Below the pieces are notes generated by a model that saw nothing but the letters and a program-made list of their open reading frames with translations, made no database searches and had not been told where the DNA came from. Of a stretch of 64,000 bases of DNA, positions 30,198 to 39,150 are shown in pieces. How positions within the stretch are numbered: the stretch's first letter is position 1; every line of letters begins with the position of its first letter. The position numbers and the translations under genes are program-made. The stretch covers positions 62,001-126,000 of the forward strand of contig NZ_JAMSLR010000008.1 in NCBI RefSeq assembly GCF_023806485.1, in the 5' to 3' direction. This DNA is from Thermalbibacter longus. Lineage in GTDB: Bacteria > Chloroflexota > Chloroflexia > Thermomicrobiales > Thermomicrobiaceae.

Positions 30198-31946
30198 ATG
30201 GAATACACGCCCCAGGGCCTCGAGCAAGTGCTCGACGAGGTATCTGCCGATACCCTCATGCAACACGTGACGACGATCGCCAGATGGGTGCGGCTCTCGG
30301 GCACGCCAGCGGAGGCAGAAGCGTTCGCATACATCGAGTCAGTCGCGCGTGGCTTCGGTCTCGAGGTGACGCGGTATGCCCCAGTCTGCCTCGTGAGCTT
30401 GCCGCTCTCGGCATCGCTCGTCGTCGTGAAGTCGAACGAGTCGATCCCCTGCATTACCCACTCATTCTCCGCCTCCACCGAGTCGGGTGGCATCGAGGCG
30501 GAGCTGGTCTATGTGGGGAACGCCCGGGAAGCAGACTATGCCGCGACGAGCGCGCGCGGCAGGATAGCGCTTGCCGAGGGGCTGGCGACGCCCGAGAAGG
30601 CGGTGCTCGCCGAGCGCCATGGCGTTGCCGGGATGATCCACATCAGCGGCGAGCACCTGCACGAGATGATCATCTCGCCGGTTTGGGGAAGCCCGACCGC
30701 TGAAACGATCCATCTGCTGCCGACGAGGCCACACGTGTCGATCGATCGCAAGGCCGGCGACCATTTGAAGAGACTGCTGGAGTCTGGCCCGGTGCGAGTT
30801 CGGCTTACGACAGAGGTCGACACCGGCTGGCGTCCCCTGCCGCTGCTCATCGCTGATCTCCCCGCCCCCGACGGCGACGGGAGCTTTGTCCTCTTCAGCG
30901 GCCACGTCGACTCCTGGCACTACGGCGCGATGGATAACGGCAGCGCCAACGCGCTGATGCTCGAGGTCGCTCGGATCCTCAGTCGCCACCGAGAGGATCT
31001 TCGCCGCTCGGTGCGGTTCGCGTTCTGGTCGGGCCACTCCCACGCGCGCTACGCGACTTCCACCTGGTATGCCGACCATGCCTGGGACGAGCTCTGGGAA
31101 CGTTGCGTCGCGCACGTGAACATCGACTCTCCCGGAGCGATCAACGCCACCGTACTGAGCGAGGCCCCGACCATGGCCGAGACCCACGACTTTGCCCGTG
31201 AAGTTATACGCAGCTTGACCGGCCAGGAACTCCGTTACCACCGCATCGGCCGGCTGGGGGATCAGAGCTTCTGGGGTACTGGGATACCGTCGCTGTTCTG
31301 TTCGATTTCCGAACAGGGCGAAGCCCAGGAAGAGGGAGACATCGGGGCGCTGATCGGCGGATCGCGGGCACGTCGCGGAGGGCTCGGCTGGTGGTGGCAC
31401 ACCACCGAGGACACGGTCGATAAGATCGACCCGGCCAACCTGGTCCGCGATACGCGTGTGCTCCTCGCTACGGTGCTGGGCTTGGCGACCGCGCCAGTTC
31501 TCCCCTTCCGCCAGTCGCGCGCGGTCGAGGAGATCCGCGACGCGCTGGCCGACCTCGCGACCGTTACGGGCGCGGAGTTGATCGGTCTAGCGGCTCTGCG
31601 CCAGGAATGCGACCTGCTCCTCAACGCAGCCAGGCGGCTCGACGCTCGCTGTGAGCAACCGGTCGATGCACAGACAGCAAGGCGCCTCAACCGTTGCTCG
31701 ATGCGGGTGAGCCGCGAGCTCATCCCAGTGAACTACACCGCGCGCGGGCCATTCGAGCAGGATCTCGCACTGCCCACGAAGCCTCTTCCAGGCTTGCAGC
31801 GCCTTCATGACCTCAGTCGGCTGCAGCCGGCCGATCCCGGCTACTATCCGCTGCTCCACTCGCTACAGCGCGAGCGAAACCGCGTGCTCCACGCGCTTCG
31901 CTCGGCACGTCGCCACATCGAGGAAACGCTCGACACGAGCGCGTAA
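30198..31946 (+). CDS. M28-type peptidase with PA domain and altered active site (582 aa)
   Basis: GGAGG precedes the ATG. The N-terminal half holds a PA-like insert (SARGRIALAEGLATPEKAVLAERHGVAGMIHIS). The metallopeptidase core has the zinc ligands GHVDSWHYGAMDNGSANAL, NIDSPG and a late WWWHTTEDTVDKID. The usual catalytic Glu-Glu pair after the RFAFW strand is replaced by WSGHSHARYATSTWYAD. There is no signal peptide. A C-terminal helical tail (LDLLNAARRLDARCEQPVD...) fits a dimerisation region. Together with RidA it suggests peptide or amino acid catabolism in the cytoplasm, but activity is uncertain. Confidence 0.82.
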   Translation: MEYTPQGLEQVLDEVSADTLMQHVTTIARWVRLSGTPAEAEAFAYIESVARGFGLEVTRYAPVCLVSLPLSASLVVVKSNESIPCITHSFSASTESGGIEAELVYVGNAREADYAATSARGRIALAEGLATPEKAVLAERHGVAGMIHISGEHLHEMIISPVWGSPTAETIHLLPTRPHVSIDRKAGDHLKRLLESGPVRVRLTTEVDTGWRPLPLLIADLPAPDGDGSFVLFSGHVDSWHYGAMDNGSANALMLEVARILSRHREDLRRSVRFAFWSGHSHARYATSTWYADHAWDELWERCVAHVNIDSPGAINATVLSEAPTMAETHDFAREVIRSLTGQELRYHRIGRLGDQSFWGTGIPSLFCSISEQGEAQEEGDIGALIGGSRARRGGLGWWWHTTEDTVDKIDPANLVRDTRVLLATVLGLATAPVLPFRQSRAVEEIRDALADLATVTGAELIGLAALRQECDLLLNAARRLDARCEQPVDAQTARRLNRCSMRVSRELIPVNYTARGPFEQDLALPTKPLPGLQRLHDLSRLQPADPGYYPLLHSLQRERNRVLHALRSARRHIEETLDTSA

Positions 31947-31993
31947 GGCCTGCCGCTCAGACCATGGGAGACGCGCGTAAAGAACGGGAGAGT

Positions 31994-32021
31994 GAGCGGC
32001 CTGCATGATGGCAGGCCGCTC
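31994..32021 (+). terminator. Terminator after the M28-type gene
   Basis: An 11-bp perfect stem (31994-32004 with 32011-32021) with a 6-base loop, followed only by TTG. Confidence 0.65.
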
Positions 32022-32051
32022 TTGCGTACCGTTGCGGGGCTGTGGTAGACT
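32022..32051 (+). promoter_or_regulatory. Promoter of tRNA-Val
   Basis: TTGCGT at 32022-32027 and TAGACT at 32046-32051 with 18 bases between, directly after the preceding terminator and 13 bases before the tRNA. Confidence 0.55.
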
Positions 32052-32064
32052 CCTTCCAGAAAAC

Positions 32065-32138
32065 GGGTGAGTAGCTCAGCTGGTCAGAGCGCGCGGTTCA
32101 CATCCGCGAGGTCAGGGGTTCAAGTCCCTTCTCACCCA
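32065..32138 (+). tRNA. tRNA-Val (CAC)
   Basis: The acceptor stem GGGTGAG pairs with CTCACCC. The anticodon stem CGCGG/CCGCG holds loop TTCACAT with anticodon CAC at 32099-32101. The T arm is AGGGGTTCAAGTCCCTT. The genomic sequence continues with CC after discriminator A. Confidence 0.94.
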
Positions 32139-32225
32139 CCGAGGGATGCATAGGTCTGGGTCGCCAGCGGCGGTAACGCCGCGGCTGTTCTGTTATGCGC
32201 ACGGGAGATATCCAGGGGCGGGGCG

Positions 32226-32250
32226 GCCGAGGAGGGGGTTCCTCGGCTTT
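32226..32250 (+). terminator. Possible terminator after tRNA-Val
   Basis: GCCGAGGA at 32226-32233 pairs with TCCTCGGC at 32240-32247, followed by TTT. It lies about 90 bases after the tRNA and before greA. Confidence 0.55.
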
Positions 32251-32384
32251 CCGCGTCAGAGGCCCGGGGCGAATCGGCACGTACGCTGGGGCACAGGACA
32301 GCCACCTCGTGCTTTTCCCTCCAGGAAGAGAGTGGGGCTTCGGTGGGATAGTCCGGCCATACCGGATAGGGTAAGGAAACGTCT

Positions 32385-32855
32385 ATGGTGCGTGAGCGTC
32401 CGGTCGTTCTCACGCTCGAAGGCAAAGCGCAATTGGAGCATGAGCTCGAGCAGCTCCGATCCGTTAAGGTACCGATGCTCGTCTCGCGGCTGCAGCAACT
32501 GAGCAATGAGGGTGACATCTCTGACAACAGCGAGTACGAAGACACCAAGGAAGAACTGGTGCTGGCAGAAGCGCGCATACGCGAGATCGAACACATTCTC
32601 CGCCGGGCGCAGGTGATCACCCAGGAAGGTCGTCGCGACGTCGTCCAGCTCGGCTCACGTGTGACGGTCGTCGACGAGGAAGGCATCACCGAGACCTGGG
32701 TGATTGTGAGCCCAGAAGAGGCGAACGCGATGCAGGGGCGCATCTCGATCGAGTCTCCTGTCGGTGCCGCCTTGCTCGGTAAACGCGCTGGCGATACTGT
32801 TGTTGTCCAGGCGCCCGGTGGCGAGACGCGCTTCAGAATCCAATCGGTCGAATAG
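32385..32855 (+). CDS. greA: Transcription elongation factor GreA (156 aa)
   Basis: Rescues backtracked RNA polymerase by stimulating transcript cleavage. The N-terminal coiled coil carries the acidic tip GDISDNSEYEDTKEELVLAEARI, and the C-terminal domain has VTVVDEEGITETWVIVSPEEAN and RISIESPVGAALLGKRAGDTVVV. The length is normal. A start at 32385 is supported by AAGGAAACGTCT upstream. It is followed 107 bases later by lysS, a common arrangement. Confidence 0.95.
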   Translation: MVRERPVVLTLEGKAQLEHELEQLRSVKVPMLVSRLQQLSNEGDISDNSEYEDTKEELVLAEARIREIEHILRRAQVITQEGRRDVVQLGSRVTVVDEEGITETWVIVSPEEANAMQGRISIESPVGAALLGKRAGDTVVVQAPGGETRFRIQSVE

Positions 32856-32962
32856 CTGGCTACGAAGCTGTCGCTAGCGGCCGCGGCGCCTGAGATCGCC
32901 GCGGCCGTACTGTGTGTGCGACCACGGCCACTCGACGCGCAGTGCTGGAGGAGCGATCGACG

Positions 32963-34555
32963 ATGACCCTCAACGATCAACAGGAACAGCGCCTGGCGAA
33001 GCTGCGCTCGCTGCGCGAGCAGGGCATCGATCCATACCCGCCCCGCTGCACGCGCACTCACTCCGCAGCGGAGGCGATCGAGCGGTTCCGGCGCATCGAG
33101 GCATCGCTCGGCGACGAGCCGGACCCTGAAGCGATCAGCGTCGTTGGCCGGGTGGTGGCGATACGAGATCTGGGCAGGATCATCTTCAGCCACATCCGGG
33201 ACGGCTCGGGTGCGATCCAGCTCTATCTCAGGCGCGATCTGCTCGGGGACGAGCGGTTCGCCTGGTTCAAGCGGTTCGTCGACCTCAACGACTTCGTCGA
33301 AGCCCAGGGAAATCTCTTTCGCACCCGTACCGGCGAGATCTCCGTTCAAGTAACTGGCTTTCGTCTTCTCAGCAAGGCGCTGAACCCTCCCCCGGACAAG
33401 TGGCACGGTCTCAGCGACGTCGAGACGCGATATCGACAGCGTTACGTCGACTTGCTCGCGAACGACGAGACCCGGCGGATCTTCGTCGTGCGCGCCAATC
33501 TCGTCCGCGCGCTGCGACGATATCTCGACGAGCGCGGTTTCCTCGAGGTCGAGACGCCGACGCTGCAACCGCTCTACGGGGGGGCTGCCGCGCGGCCGTT
33601 CACCACCTACTACCACGCGCTCGACCAGACCTTCTACCTGCGGATCTCCGACGAGCTGTACCTGAAGCGACTGCTGGTCGGCGGCTATGATCGGGTCTAC
33701 GAGATGTGCAAGGACTTCCGAAACGAGGGAATCGACGCGCGCCACTCACCCGAGTTCACCATGCTCGAGTTCTACGCCGCCTACTGCGACTACCTCGATG
33801 TCATGCAGATGTGCGAGGAGATGGTTGTCCACGCCGCCGAGCAGTCGCTCGGCACGCTGCTCATCCCCTGGGGTGAGCACACGATCGACCTGACGCCACC
33901 GTGGCGTCGGTTGACGCTGCGCGATGCGTTGATCGAGCACACCGGGATCGATTTCCTGGAAGTGAACGATCAGGCGGAGCTATATGCCAGAGCCCGCGCT
34001 CTCGGAGCCGATGTCCTACCGACGACGGTGTGGCCACGCATCCTCGACGAGTTATTGAAGACATTCGTCCGGCCTCGTCTGATCCAGCCCACCTTCGTCT
34101 ACGACTACCCGGTGGAGCTCTCGCCCCTTGCCAAGCGGAAGCCGGAAGACCCTCGCCTGGTCGAGCGGTTCCAGCTCTTTATCGGCGGCCTAGAGCTGGC
34201 CAACGCCTATACCGAGCTGAACGACCCGCTCGATCAGCTCGCGCGGTTCCTCGAGCAGGCACGCGACCGGGAGCTGGGCGACGAGGAAGCGATGCCGATC
34301 GACGAGGACTACGTCAACGCGCTTATGTACGGCATGCCACCCACCGGCGGCTTCGGCATCGGCATCGATCGCCTCGCCATGCTGTTCACCAACCAGCAGA
34401 ATATTCGCGAGGTGATTCTGTTCCCTCAGCTTCGAGTAAAGCCCGAACCCACCGGGTTGGCTGAGGATCTTGCCCCCTATCTCGATCTGGCCGCCGCGCC
34501 CGATCAGGTCTCGGGGGCTGCCCCATCGATCGACAACGATGTTGGCGGATCGTGA
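32963..34555 (+). CDS. lysS: Lysyl-tRNA synthetase, class II (530 aa)
   Basis: Charges tRNA-Lys. GGAGGAGCG precedes the ATG at 32963; an upstream GTG at 32912 lacks a site. The N-terminal OB fold is ISVVGRVVAIRDLGRIIFSHIRDGSGAIQLYL. Class II motifs: motif 1 at RYRQRYVDLLAN...FLEVETPTLQP, motif 2 RVYEMCKDFRNEGIDARHSPEFTMLEFY, motif 3 GGFGIGIDRLAMLFT. The conserved VELSPLAKRKPEDPRLVERFQLFIGGLELANAYTELNDP is present. A short Pro/Ala tail of about 40 residues follows motif 3. Confidence 0.96.
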   Translation: MTLNDQQEQRLAKLRSLREQGIDPYPPRCTRTHSAAEAIERFRRIEASLGDEPDPEAISVVGRVVAIRDLGRIIFSHIRDGSGAIQLYLRRDLLGDERFAWFKRFVDLNDFVEAQGNLFRTRTGEISVQVTGFRLLSKALNPPPDKWHGLSDVETRYRQRYVDLLANDETRRIFVVRANLVRALRRYLDERGFLEVETPTLQPLYGGAAARPFTTYYHALDQTFYLRISDELYLKRLLVGGYDRVYEMCKDFRNEGIDARHSPEFTMLEFYAAYCDYLDVMQMCEEMVVHAAEQSLGTLLIPWGEHTIDLTPPWRRLTLRDALIEHTGIDFLEVNDQAELYARARALGADVLPTTVWPRILDELLKTFVRPRLIQPTFVYDYPVELSPLAKRKPEDPRLVERFQLFIGGLELANAYTELNDPLDQLARFLEQARDRELGDEEAMPIDEDYVNALMYGMPPTGGFGIGIDRLAMLFTNQQNIREVILFPQLRVKPEPTGLAEDLAPYLDLAAAPDQVSGAAPSIDNDVGGS

Positions 34556-34608
34556 CCACGATACTCGAGCTATCCTGGCGACCAGTTCAGCCTTGACAGT
34601 ATGCGAGG

Positions 34609-35730
34609 CTACGCCGGCTCGTCGCCGAGACGGTGGTACAGGTAACGGAACACGTCGCGGCAGATAGCCGCCAGGGGCACGATCACGATCATGCCGACCA
34701 CGCCCCAGAGCGCCCCACCGATCACGATGAGAAGCATGACCAGGGCTGGATTCATCTGCACGACATGGCCGTGAATGCGCGGAACTAATAGATTGTTCTC
34801 GAGCTGTTGGATGATGATGAAGGCCACGCCCACCCACAGCAGCTTCGAAGGCTCAGTAGCGAGCGCCACCAGCGCGATGATGATGAACGTGAGAATCGGC
34901 CCGAGGATCGGGATCAACTCGAGGACGCCGGCGATCAGACCCAACACGATCGGCTGGGTCATGCCGATGACTGCCATCGCGATGCCTGTTGCCAGACCGA
35001 TCACTACCCCGAGCAAGAGCTGTCCACGAATGTACGCGGACAGCGTTCGATCGGTGATGGCGACGATCGTGCGGACGTCCTCGCGCCATCCCTCCGGCCA
35101 CAGGTTATAGAACCACTGCCAGCCCTGGCGCTCGTCCTTGAGCACGTAGAACAGCCAGAACGGGAGGAGCACAACTGCCGAGAAAAACCCGATCGCCGCG
35201 CCCACGGCGCTGAAGGTGGTCATCAGCGCGGTACGGATAGCGGCGATCGCCACTGAGCCGAGCGAGGACAAGCTGCTCTCGATCTGGGTCTGAATCTGTG
35301 GCGGCACCGTCGCCTGATAACGATCCAACCACTGGAAGATCTGATTGTTTGCCGCCTCTACATAGTCAGGAATCGATTGGATGAACTCGGTCGACTGGCG
35401 GATCAAGGGCGGGAACAGGAGAAGCCCAGCCAGCGCAAGCAGACCGCCAGCGACTCCATAGCTCAGCAGGATGGCTAGCGTCCGACAGAGCCCGGGGGAG
35501 CGCGATCGAAACGGGATGACCTGCTCGAATGCCGCGACGAGCGGGGCCAGGAGATAGGCAATCACGGCGCCGACAGCGAACGGCACCAGAGCTCCGCGTA
35601 CCGACCAGACGACCCAGCCGACCACGAGCAGCGCGAGCAAGACCATCAGGACGCGACGGAACCGCCGCGATTCCAGCGGCGAGGGGCTTCGGGCCGTTGG
35701 CTCAGTTCGCGTCGAAACTGGTTCAACCAT
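34609..35730 (-). CDS. AI-2E family transporter-like membrane protein (373 aa)
   Basis: Member of PF01594, a family of permease-like proteins whose substrates vary (AI-2 export, sodium-proton exchange). About eight hydrophobic segments are seen, starting with FRRVLMVLLALLVVGWVVWSVRGALVPFAVGAVIAYLLAPLV. The family-typical segment PEGWREDVRTIVAITDRTLSAYIRGQLLLGVVIGLATGIAMAVIG and the C-terminal NNLLVPRIHGHVVQMNPALVMLLIVIGGALWGVVGMIVIVPL are intact. It is convergent with lysS. The substrate is not predictable. Confidence 0.9.
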   Translation of the reverse strand: MVEPVSTRTEPTARSPSPLESRRFRRVLMVLLALLVVGWVVWSVRGALVPFAVGAVIAYLLAPLVAAFEQVIPFRSRSPGLCRTLAILLSYGVAGGLLALAGLLLFPPLIRQSTEFIQSIPDYVEAANNQIFQWLDRYQATVPPQIQTQIESSLSSLGSVAIAAIRTALMTTFSAVGAAIGFFSAVVLLPFWLFYVLKDERQGWQWFYNLWPEGWREDVRTIVAITDRTLSAYIRGQLLLGVVIGLATGIAMAVIGMTQPIVLGLIAGVLELIPILGPILTFIIIALVALATEPSKLLWVGVAFIIIQQLENNLLVPRIHGHVVQMNPALVMLLIVIGGALWGVVGMIVIVPLAAICRDVFRYLYHRLGDEPA

Positions 35731-35813
35731 GGAGGCAGGTTCCCTCTCGATCCGCGGACTGGCTCGCTCTTCAGCGACTCGCTATGACTATTGTTGCAGA
35801 TCGAGAGATTTAG

Positions 35814-36674
35814 CTACGCCTCGGTGCGGCCCCGGCGGCGTACGAGCTCTGCCGAGAGAAGCACCAGCACCGAAAAGGTAATCAGCATCGACGACACCGA
35901 GGCTATCGTGGGATCGATCTCCAGGCGCAGGCCCTCGAACATCCGCATCGGGAGCGTGCGCCCCTGCGCGCCGGCGATGAAGAGAGCGACGATTAGCTCA
36001 TCGAACGATGCGATGAACGCGAACACCGCCCCCGCGAAGATTCCCGGCGCGATCAGCGGCAAGGTGACATAGCGGAAGGTCTGGAGCGGGTTCGCGCCCA
36101 AGTTCTGCGCCGCCTGTTCGAGACGGATATCGAATCCCCTGAGCGTCGCGGTCACGTTCACGATGACATACGGCAGCGCAAGCACCGTGTGGGCCAGCAC
36201 CAGGCCGAAAAAGGTCTGCACCAGGTGCAAGCGGGCGTAGATCCCGTAGATCGCGATCGCCACGATGATCGTAGGCACGATGAGCGGCGAGACGATCACG
36301 GCATTGATCAAGTCCTTGCCGGGGAAGTTGCCGCGCACCAGCGCCAGCGACGCCATGATGCCGAGCACGGTCGCGAGGATCATCACCGTGAAGGCTACGC
36401 GGATGCTCTGGATCATCGCTGACGTCCAGTCAGACCGGTTGAAGAAGTTCTCGTACCACTGCAGCGAGAAGCCAGGCGGCGGGAACGAGAGATATTTCGC
36501 CGCGCTGAACGACATCGGAATAACGATGACCACCGGCGCGATCAGGAAGAGCAGCACCAGGCCACACAGCACCGCGAGCAGCACGCGAGACCAGGAGAAG
36601 GCGAAGCGCGGCGGCCGTGCCTGGCGTTCGGCTACCGGGCGGGTTCTCGGCTGCGCGGCTGGCTGCGCCGTCAT
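35814..36674 (-). CDS. ABC transporter permease, PotC type (286 aa)
   Basis: Inner-membrane subunit of a spermidine/putrescine-type importer. Six hydrophobic helices are present; the EAA loop reads RLEQAAQNLGANPLQTFRYVTLPLIAPGI. Its ATG overlaps the stop of the PotB-type gene (ATGA), so the two are translationally coupled. It is the last gene of a six-gene operon starting with the ATPase at 43251. Confidence 0.92.
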   Translation of the reverse strand: MTAQPAAQPRTRPVAERQARPPRFAFSWSRVLLAVLCGLVLLFLIAPVVIVIPMSFSAAKYLSFPPPGFSLQWYENFFNRSDWTSAMIQSIRVAFTVMILATVLGIMASLALVRGNFPGKDLINAVIVSPLIVPTIIVAIAIYGIYARLHLVQTFFGLVLAHTVLALPYVIVNVTATLRGFDIRLEQAAQNLGANPLQTFRYVTLPLIAPGIFAGAVFAFIASFDELIVALFIAGAQGRTLPMRMFEGLRLEIDPTIASVSSMLITFSVLVLLSAELVRRRGRTEA

Positions 36675-37582
36675 GACACGTCACCTCCGAAGATCTTGTC
36701 CAGCCCGAGCAAGCGGTTATAGATCACGAAGATTACCAGCGTCACGGCGAGCAGCACCGTACCCAAAGCCGCCGCGAACGGGAAATTGAGCTGCGTGCGG
36801 ATCTGGTCCTCCATGAGTTGAGCGATCATGATTTCGGTTCTTCCACCCATAAGGGCCGGGGTAATGAAGAAGCCTAGCGCCAAAATGAACACCAGCAGGC
36901 TACCTGCCGCCACTCCGGGCAGGCTGAGTGGGAAGAAGATCCGTAAGAAGGCCTGCAATGGCGTTGCTCCCAAGTTCTGCGCTGCCCGGATCAGATCACG
37001 GTCGATCCCGCGCATCACCGCGAACGCCGGAAGCACCATGAAGGGAAGCAAGACATGTACCATCCCCACTAGGACTCCGATGCGGTTGTACATCATGCGC
37101 AACGGCTCGTCGATTAGACCGAGCTCCAGCAGCCACCGGTTCACCACGCCCTGTCGCTGGAGCAATACCATCCAGGCGTACGTCCGCACCAGGATACTGG
37201 TCCAGAAGGGGATGAGCACGAGGATCAGAAGCAGCCGGGCCGTACGGGCACGCAACGTGGAAAGGAAGTACGCGAGGGGGTAGCCGAGGACCAAGCAGAT
37301 CGCAGTCACCTGGAGAGCGATCGTAAAGGTGGTGCGCATGACCCGCAAATACACATCCACCTCCACGATACGCCGGTAGTGCTCCAGCGAGATAATCCCC
37401 TGATCATAGACGCTTGTCACCAGCAGTCGTAGGATCGGGTAGACAAACAGGACCAGTAGCAGTAGGAGCGCGGGGAGTAGTAGCCCGAAGAGAGCTGCTT
37501 GCCTGCGCAGATACAGCTTCCTCATCCTCGGGTCAACCGCGATCTGTGCCCCAACTGCCGGTCTTCGTGCGGTGACTGCCAC
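36671..37582 (-). CDS. ABC transporter permease, PotB type (303 aa)
   Basis: GGAGGGG with seven bases to the GTG at 37582 sets the start; an upstream extension to 37645 lacks a site. The N-terminus is basic, then the first helix LFGLLLPALLLLLVLFVYPILRLL. The EAA loop is RAAQNLGATPLQAFLRIFFPLSLPGVAAG. It pairs with the PotC-type permease. A stem-loop separates it from the upstream binding-protein gene and probably lowers its expression relative to it. Confidence 0.92.
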   Translation of the reverse strand: MAVTARRPAVGAQIAVDPRMRKLYLRRQAALFGLLLPALLLLLVLFVYPILRLLVTSVYDQGIISLEHYRRIVEVDVYLRVMRTTFTIALQVTAICLVLGYPLAYFLSTLRARTARLLLILVLIPFWTSILVRTYAWMVLLQRQGVVNRWLLELGLIDEPLRMMYNRIGVLVGMVHVLLPFMVLPAFAVMRGIDRDLIRAAQNLGATPLQAFLRIFFPLSLPGVAAGSLLVFILALGFFITPALMGGRTEIMIAQLMEDQIRTQLNFPFAAALGTVLLAVTLVIFVIYNRLLGLDKIFGGDVS

Positions 37583-37751
37583 CGAACTACCCCTCCGTGC
37601 GGTATATCCCTGCGTCCCTGTCCCGCGATGTTGACCGTCGAACACACCCAGTGTACTGTACCGGGACTACTCGTCGCCGCCCTTCCCCGCACTGGCACGC
37701 GGTGCCAGTTCTACCCACGCTTCGGGCTAGTAATCGCGCCGCCGGGGAGAA

Positions 37752-37782
37752 GGGAGCGAGCAGCCGGTAGCTGCTCGCTCCC
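37752..37782 (-). terminator. Intercistronic stem-loop between binding-protein and permease genes
   Basis: A 13-bp perfect stem (37752-37764 with 37770-37782) with a 5-base loop lies seven bases after the binding-protein stop and is followed by TTCT on the minus strand. In similar operons such stems attenuate read-through or protect the upstream mRNA, giving more binding protein than permease. Confidence 0.7.
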
Positions 37783-37788
37783 CTTCGC

Positions 37789-39015
37789 TCAGGCCGTCAG
37801 CCAGTTGTCGAATCGCTCCTGGAGCTCCTCGAGGGCGTCGAGCCAGAACTCGTTGTCTGCCTCGATCTGCACGTCCTTCTGTGCCGGTGCGCTGGGAAGG
37901 CGCTGCTTCAGGTCGTCGGAGAGCAAGTCGAAGCCCTTGCCGTTCGTCGGGCTATATGGAATCAACTTCGCCAGCTCCGCCTGCACCTCTGGCCGGGTGG
38001 CGAAGTTGATGAAGTCCATTGCGAGCTCCTTCTCCTTCGCTCCCTTGGGCACGAGGAACGAGTCAGTGCGCAGCAACCCCTCGTTCCACTGGATGGCCAC
38101 TGGCGCACCCTGGCGCTGGATCGCGTCGATGCGGCCGTTCCAGGCGCTGGTCATAACGACCTCGCCGTCGGCGAGAAGCTGTGCTGGCTGCGCGCCCGCC
38201 TCCCACCAGACCGTCACGTGGGGCTTGATTTTATCGAGCGAGGCGAAGGCTCGGTCCACTCCTTCGGGAGTCCGCAGGACCTGGTAGACCTCACTCTTCG
38301 GCACGCCATCGGCCATCAGAGCGAACTCCAAATTGCCGATTGGTCCGTCCACCTTATCCGCTGCGCGAGGCCCCGGGAAACCCTCGACGTCCCAGTAATC
38401 TTTCCAGCCCTGTGGCGCCTTGCCACCGAACTCATCAGTCCGGTAAGCCAAAATCGTGGACCAGAAGATGACTGCAACGTCGAACTCCCTGGCCACGTTC
38501 TCGAGCAGGTCAGCCTTGTCCACGATCGAGTAGTCGATCGGCTCGAGGTAACCCTGGCGCCCCAGCAAACGGGCCTCGAACGTACCTTGCTGGGCAACGG
38601 TCCACTCGACGTTGCCAGCGTCGACCTGCGCCCGGAGCTTACCCAAATCGGTGGAGTCCTCGACGATCTCGGCGCCCGTCAGGCGCTTGAACGGTTCCAG
38701 CACCGCCGCTCGCTGGGCATCCTGCATGGCGCCGCCGAAGCCCGCGAAGACGAGCGTCTTGCCCTTCCACTTGTTCGGATCGTCGTACCCTGCCACGGTG
38801 AATTCTGGGCCCGGCCCGGCTGCCGCTGGGCTCGGCGTAGTCGCAGCACCTCCTCCCGGTGCCGGCGTCTCCTCTTCCTGCTGGCAGGCCACCAGCGCGT
38901 TCAGGCTCACCGCCCCCAAGCCGGCGGCGGCCATCAGGCGGAGGAATTGCCTCCGGCGAATCCGGTTGGCCAGCTCCAGCCTCCGGAGTACCAGTTCCAT
39001 GCGCTCATCGGCCAT
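37789..39015 (-). CDS. Extracellular solute-binding protein, PotD type, Tat lipoprotein (408 aa)
   Basis: The start at 39015 follows GAGGAGGG. The N-terminus has a twin-arginine motif and lipobox (RRRQFLRLMAAAGLGAVSLNALVACQQ), so export by Tat and lipid anchoring at the Cys are expected. The mature part is a group 1/PotD-like fold (KWKGKTLVFAGFGGAMQDAQRAAVLEPFKRLTGAEIVEDS..., then EVVMTSAWNGRIDAIQRQGAPVAIQWNEG). Members bind polyamines, opines or related cations. The neighbouring amidohydrolase and FAD oxidase suggest that the ligand is an amidated or N-substituted amine that is broken down inside the cell. Confidence 0.9.
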   Translation of the reverse strand: MADERMELVLRRLELANRIRRRQFLRLMAAAGLGAVSLNALVACQQEEETPAPGGGAATTPSPAAAGPGPEFTVAGYDDPNKWKGKTLVFAGFGGAMQDAQRAAVLEPFKRLTGAEIVEDSTDLGKLRAQVDAGNVEWTVAQQGTFEARLLGRQGYLEPIDYSIVDKADLLENVAREFDVAVIFWSTILAYRTDEFGGKAPQGWKDYWDVEGFPGPRAADKVDGPIGNLEFALMADGVPKSEVYQVLRTPEGVDRAFASLDKIKPHVTVWWEAGAQPAQLLADGEVVMTSAWNGRIDAIQRQGAPVAIQWNEGLLRTDSFLVPKGAKEKELAMDFINFATRPEVQAELAKLIPYSPTNGKGFDLLSDDLKQRLPSAPAQKDVQIEADNEFWLDALEELQERFDNWLTA

Positions 39016-39150
39016 CCTTATACCCTCCTCCTCGCGCGAACGCGTGTCCTCCAAGACCATTCTGGATTCGGCCATGCGCTCGAGGTACTACCGTGCGTTG
39101 TGTCTCTGCTCTTTCCCCTCCTCGACTACGTATCTTCATAACCATTGGCC

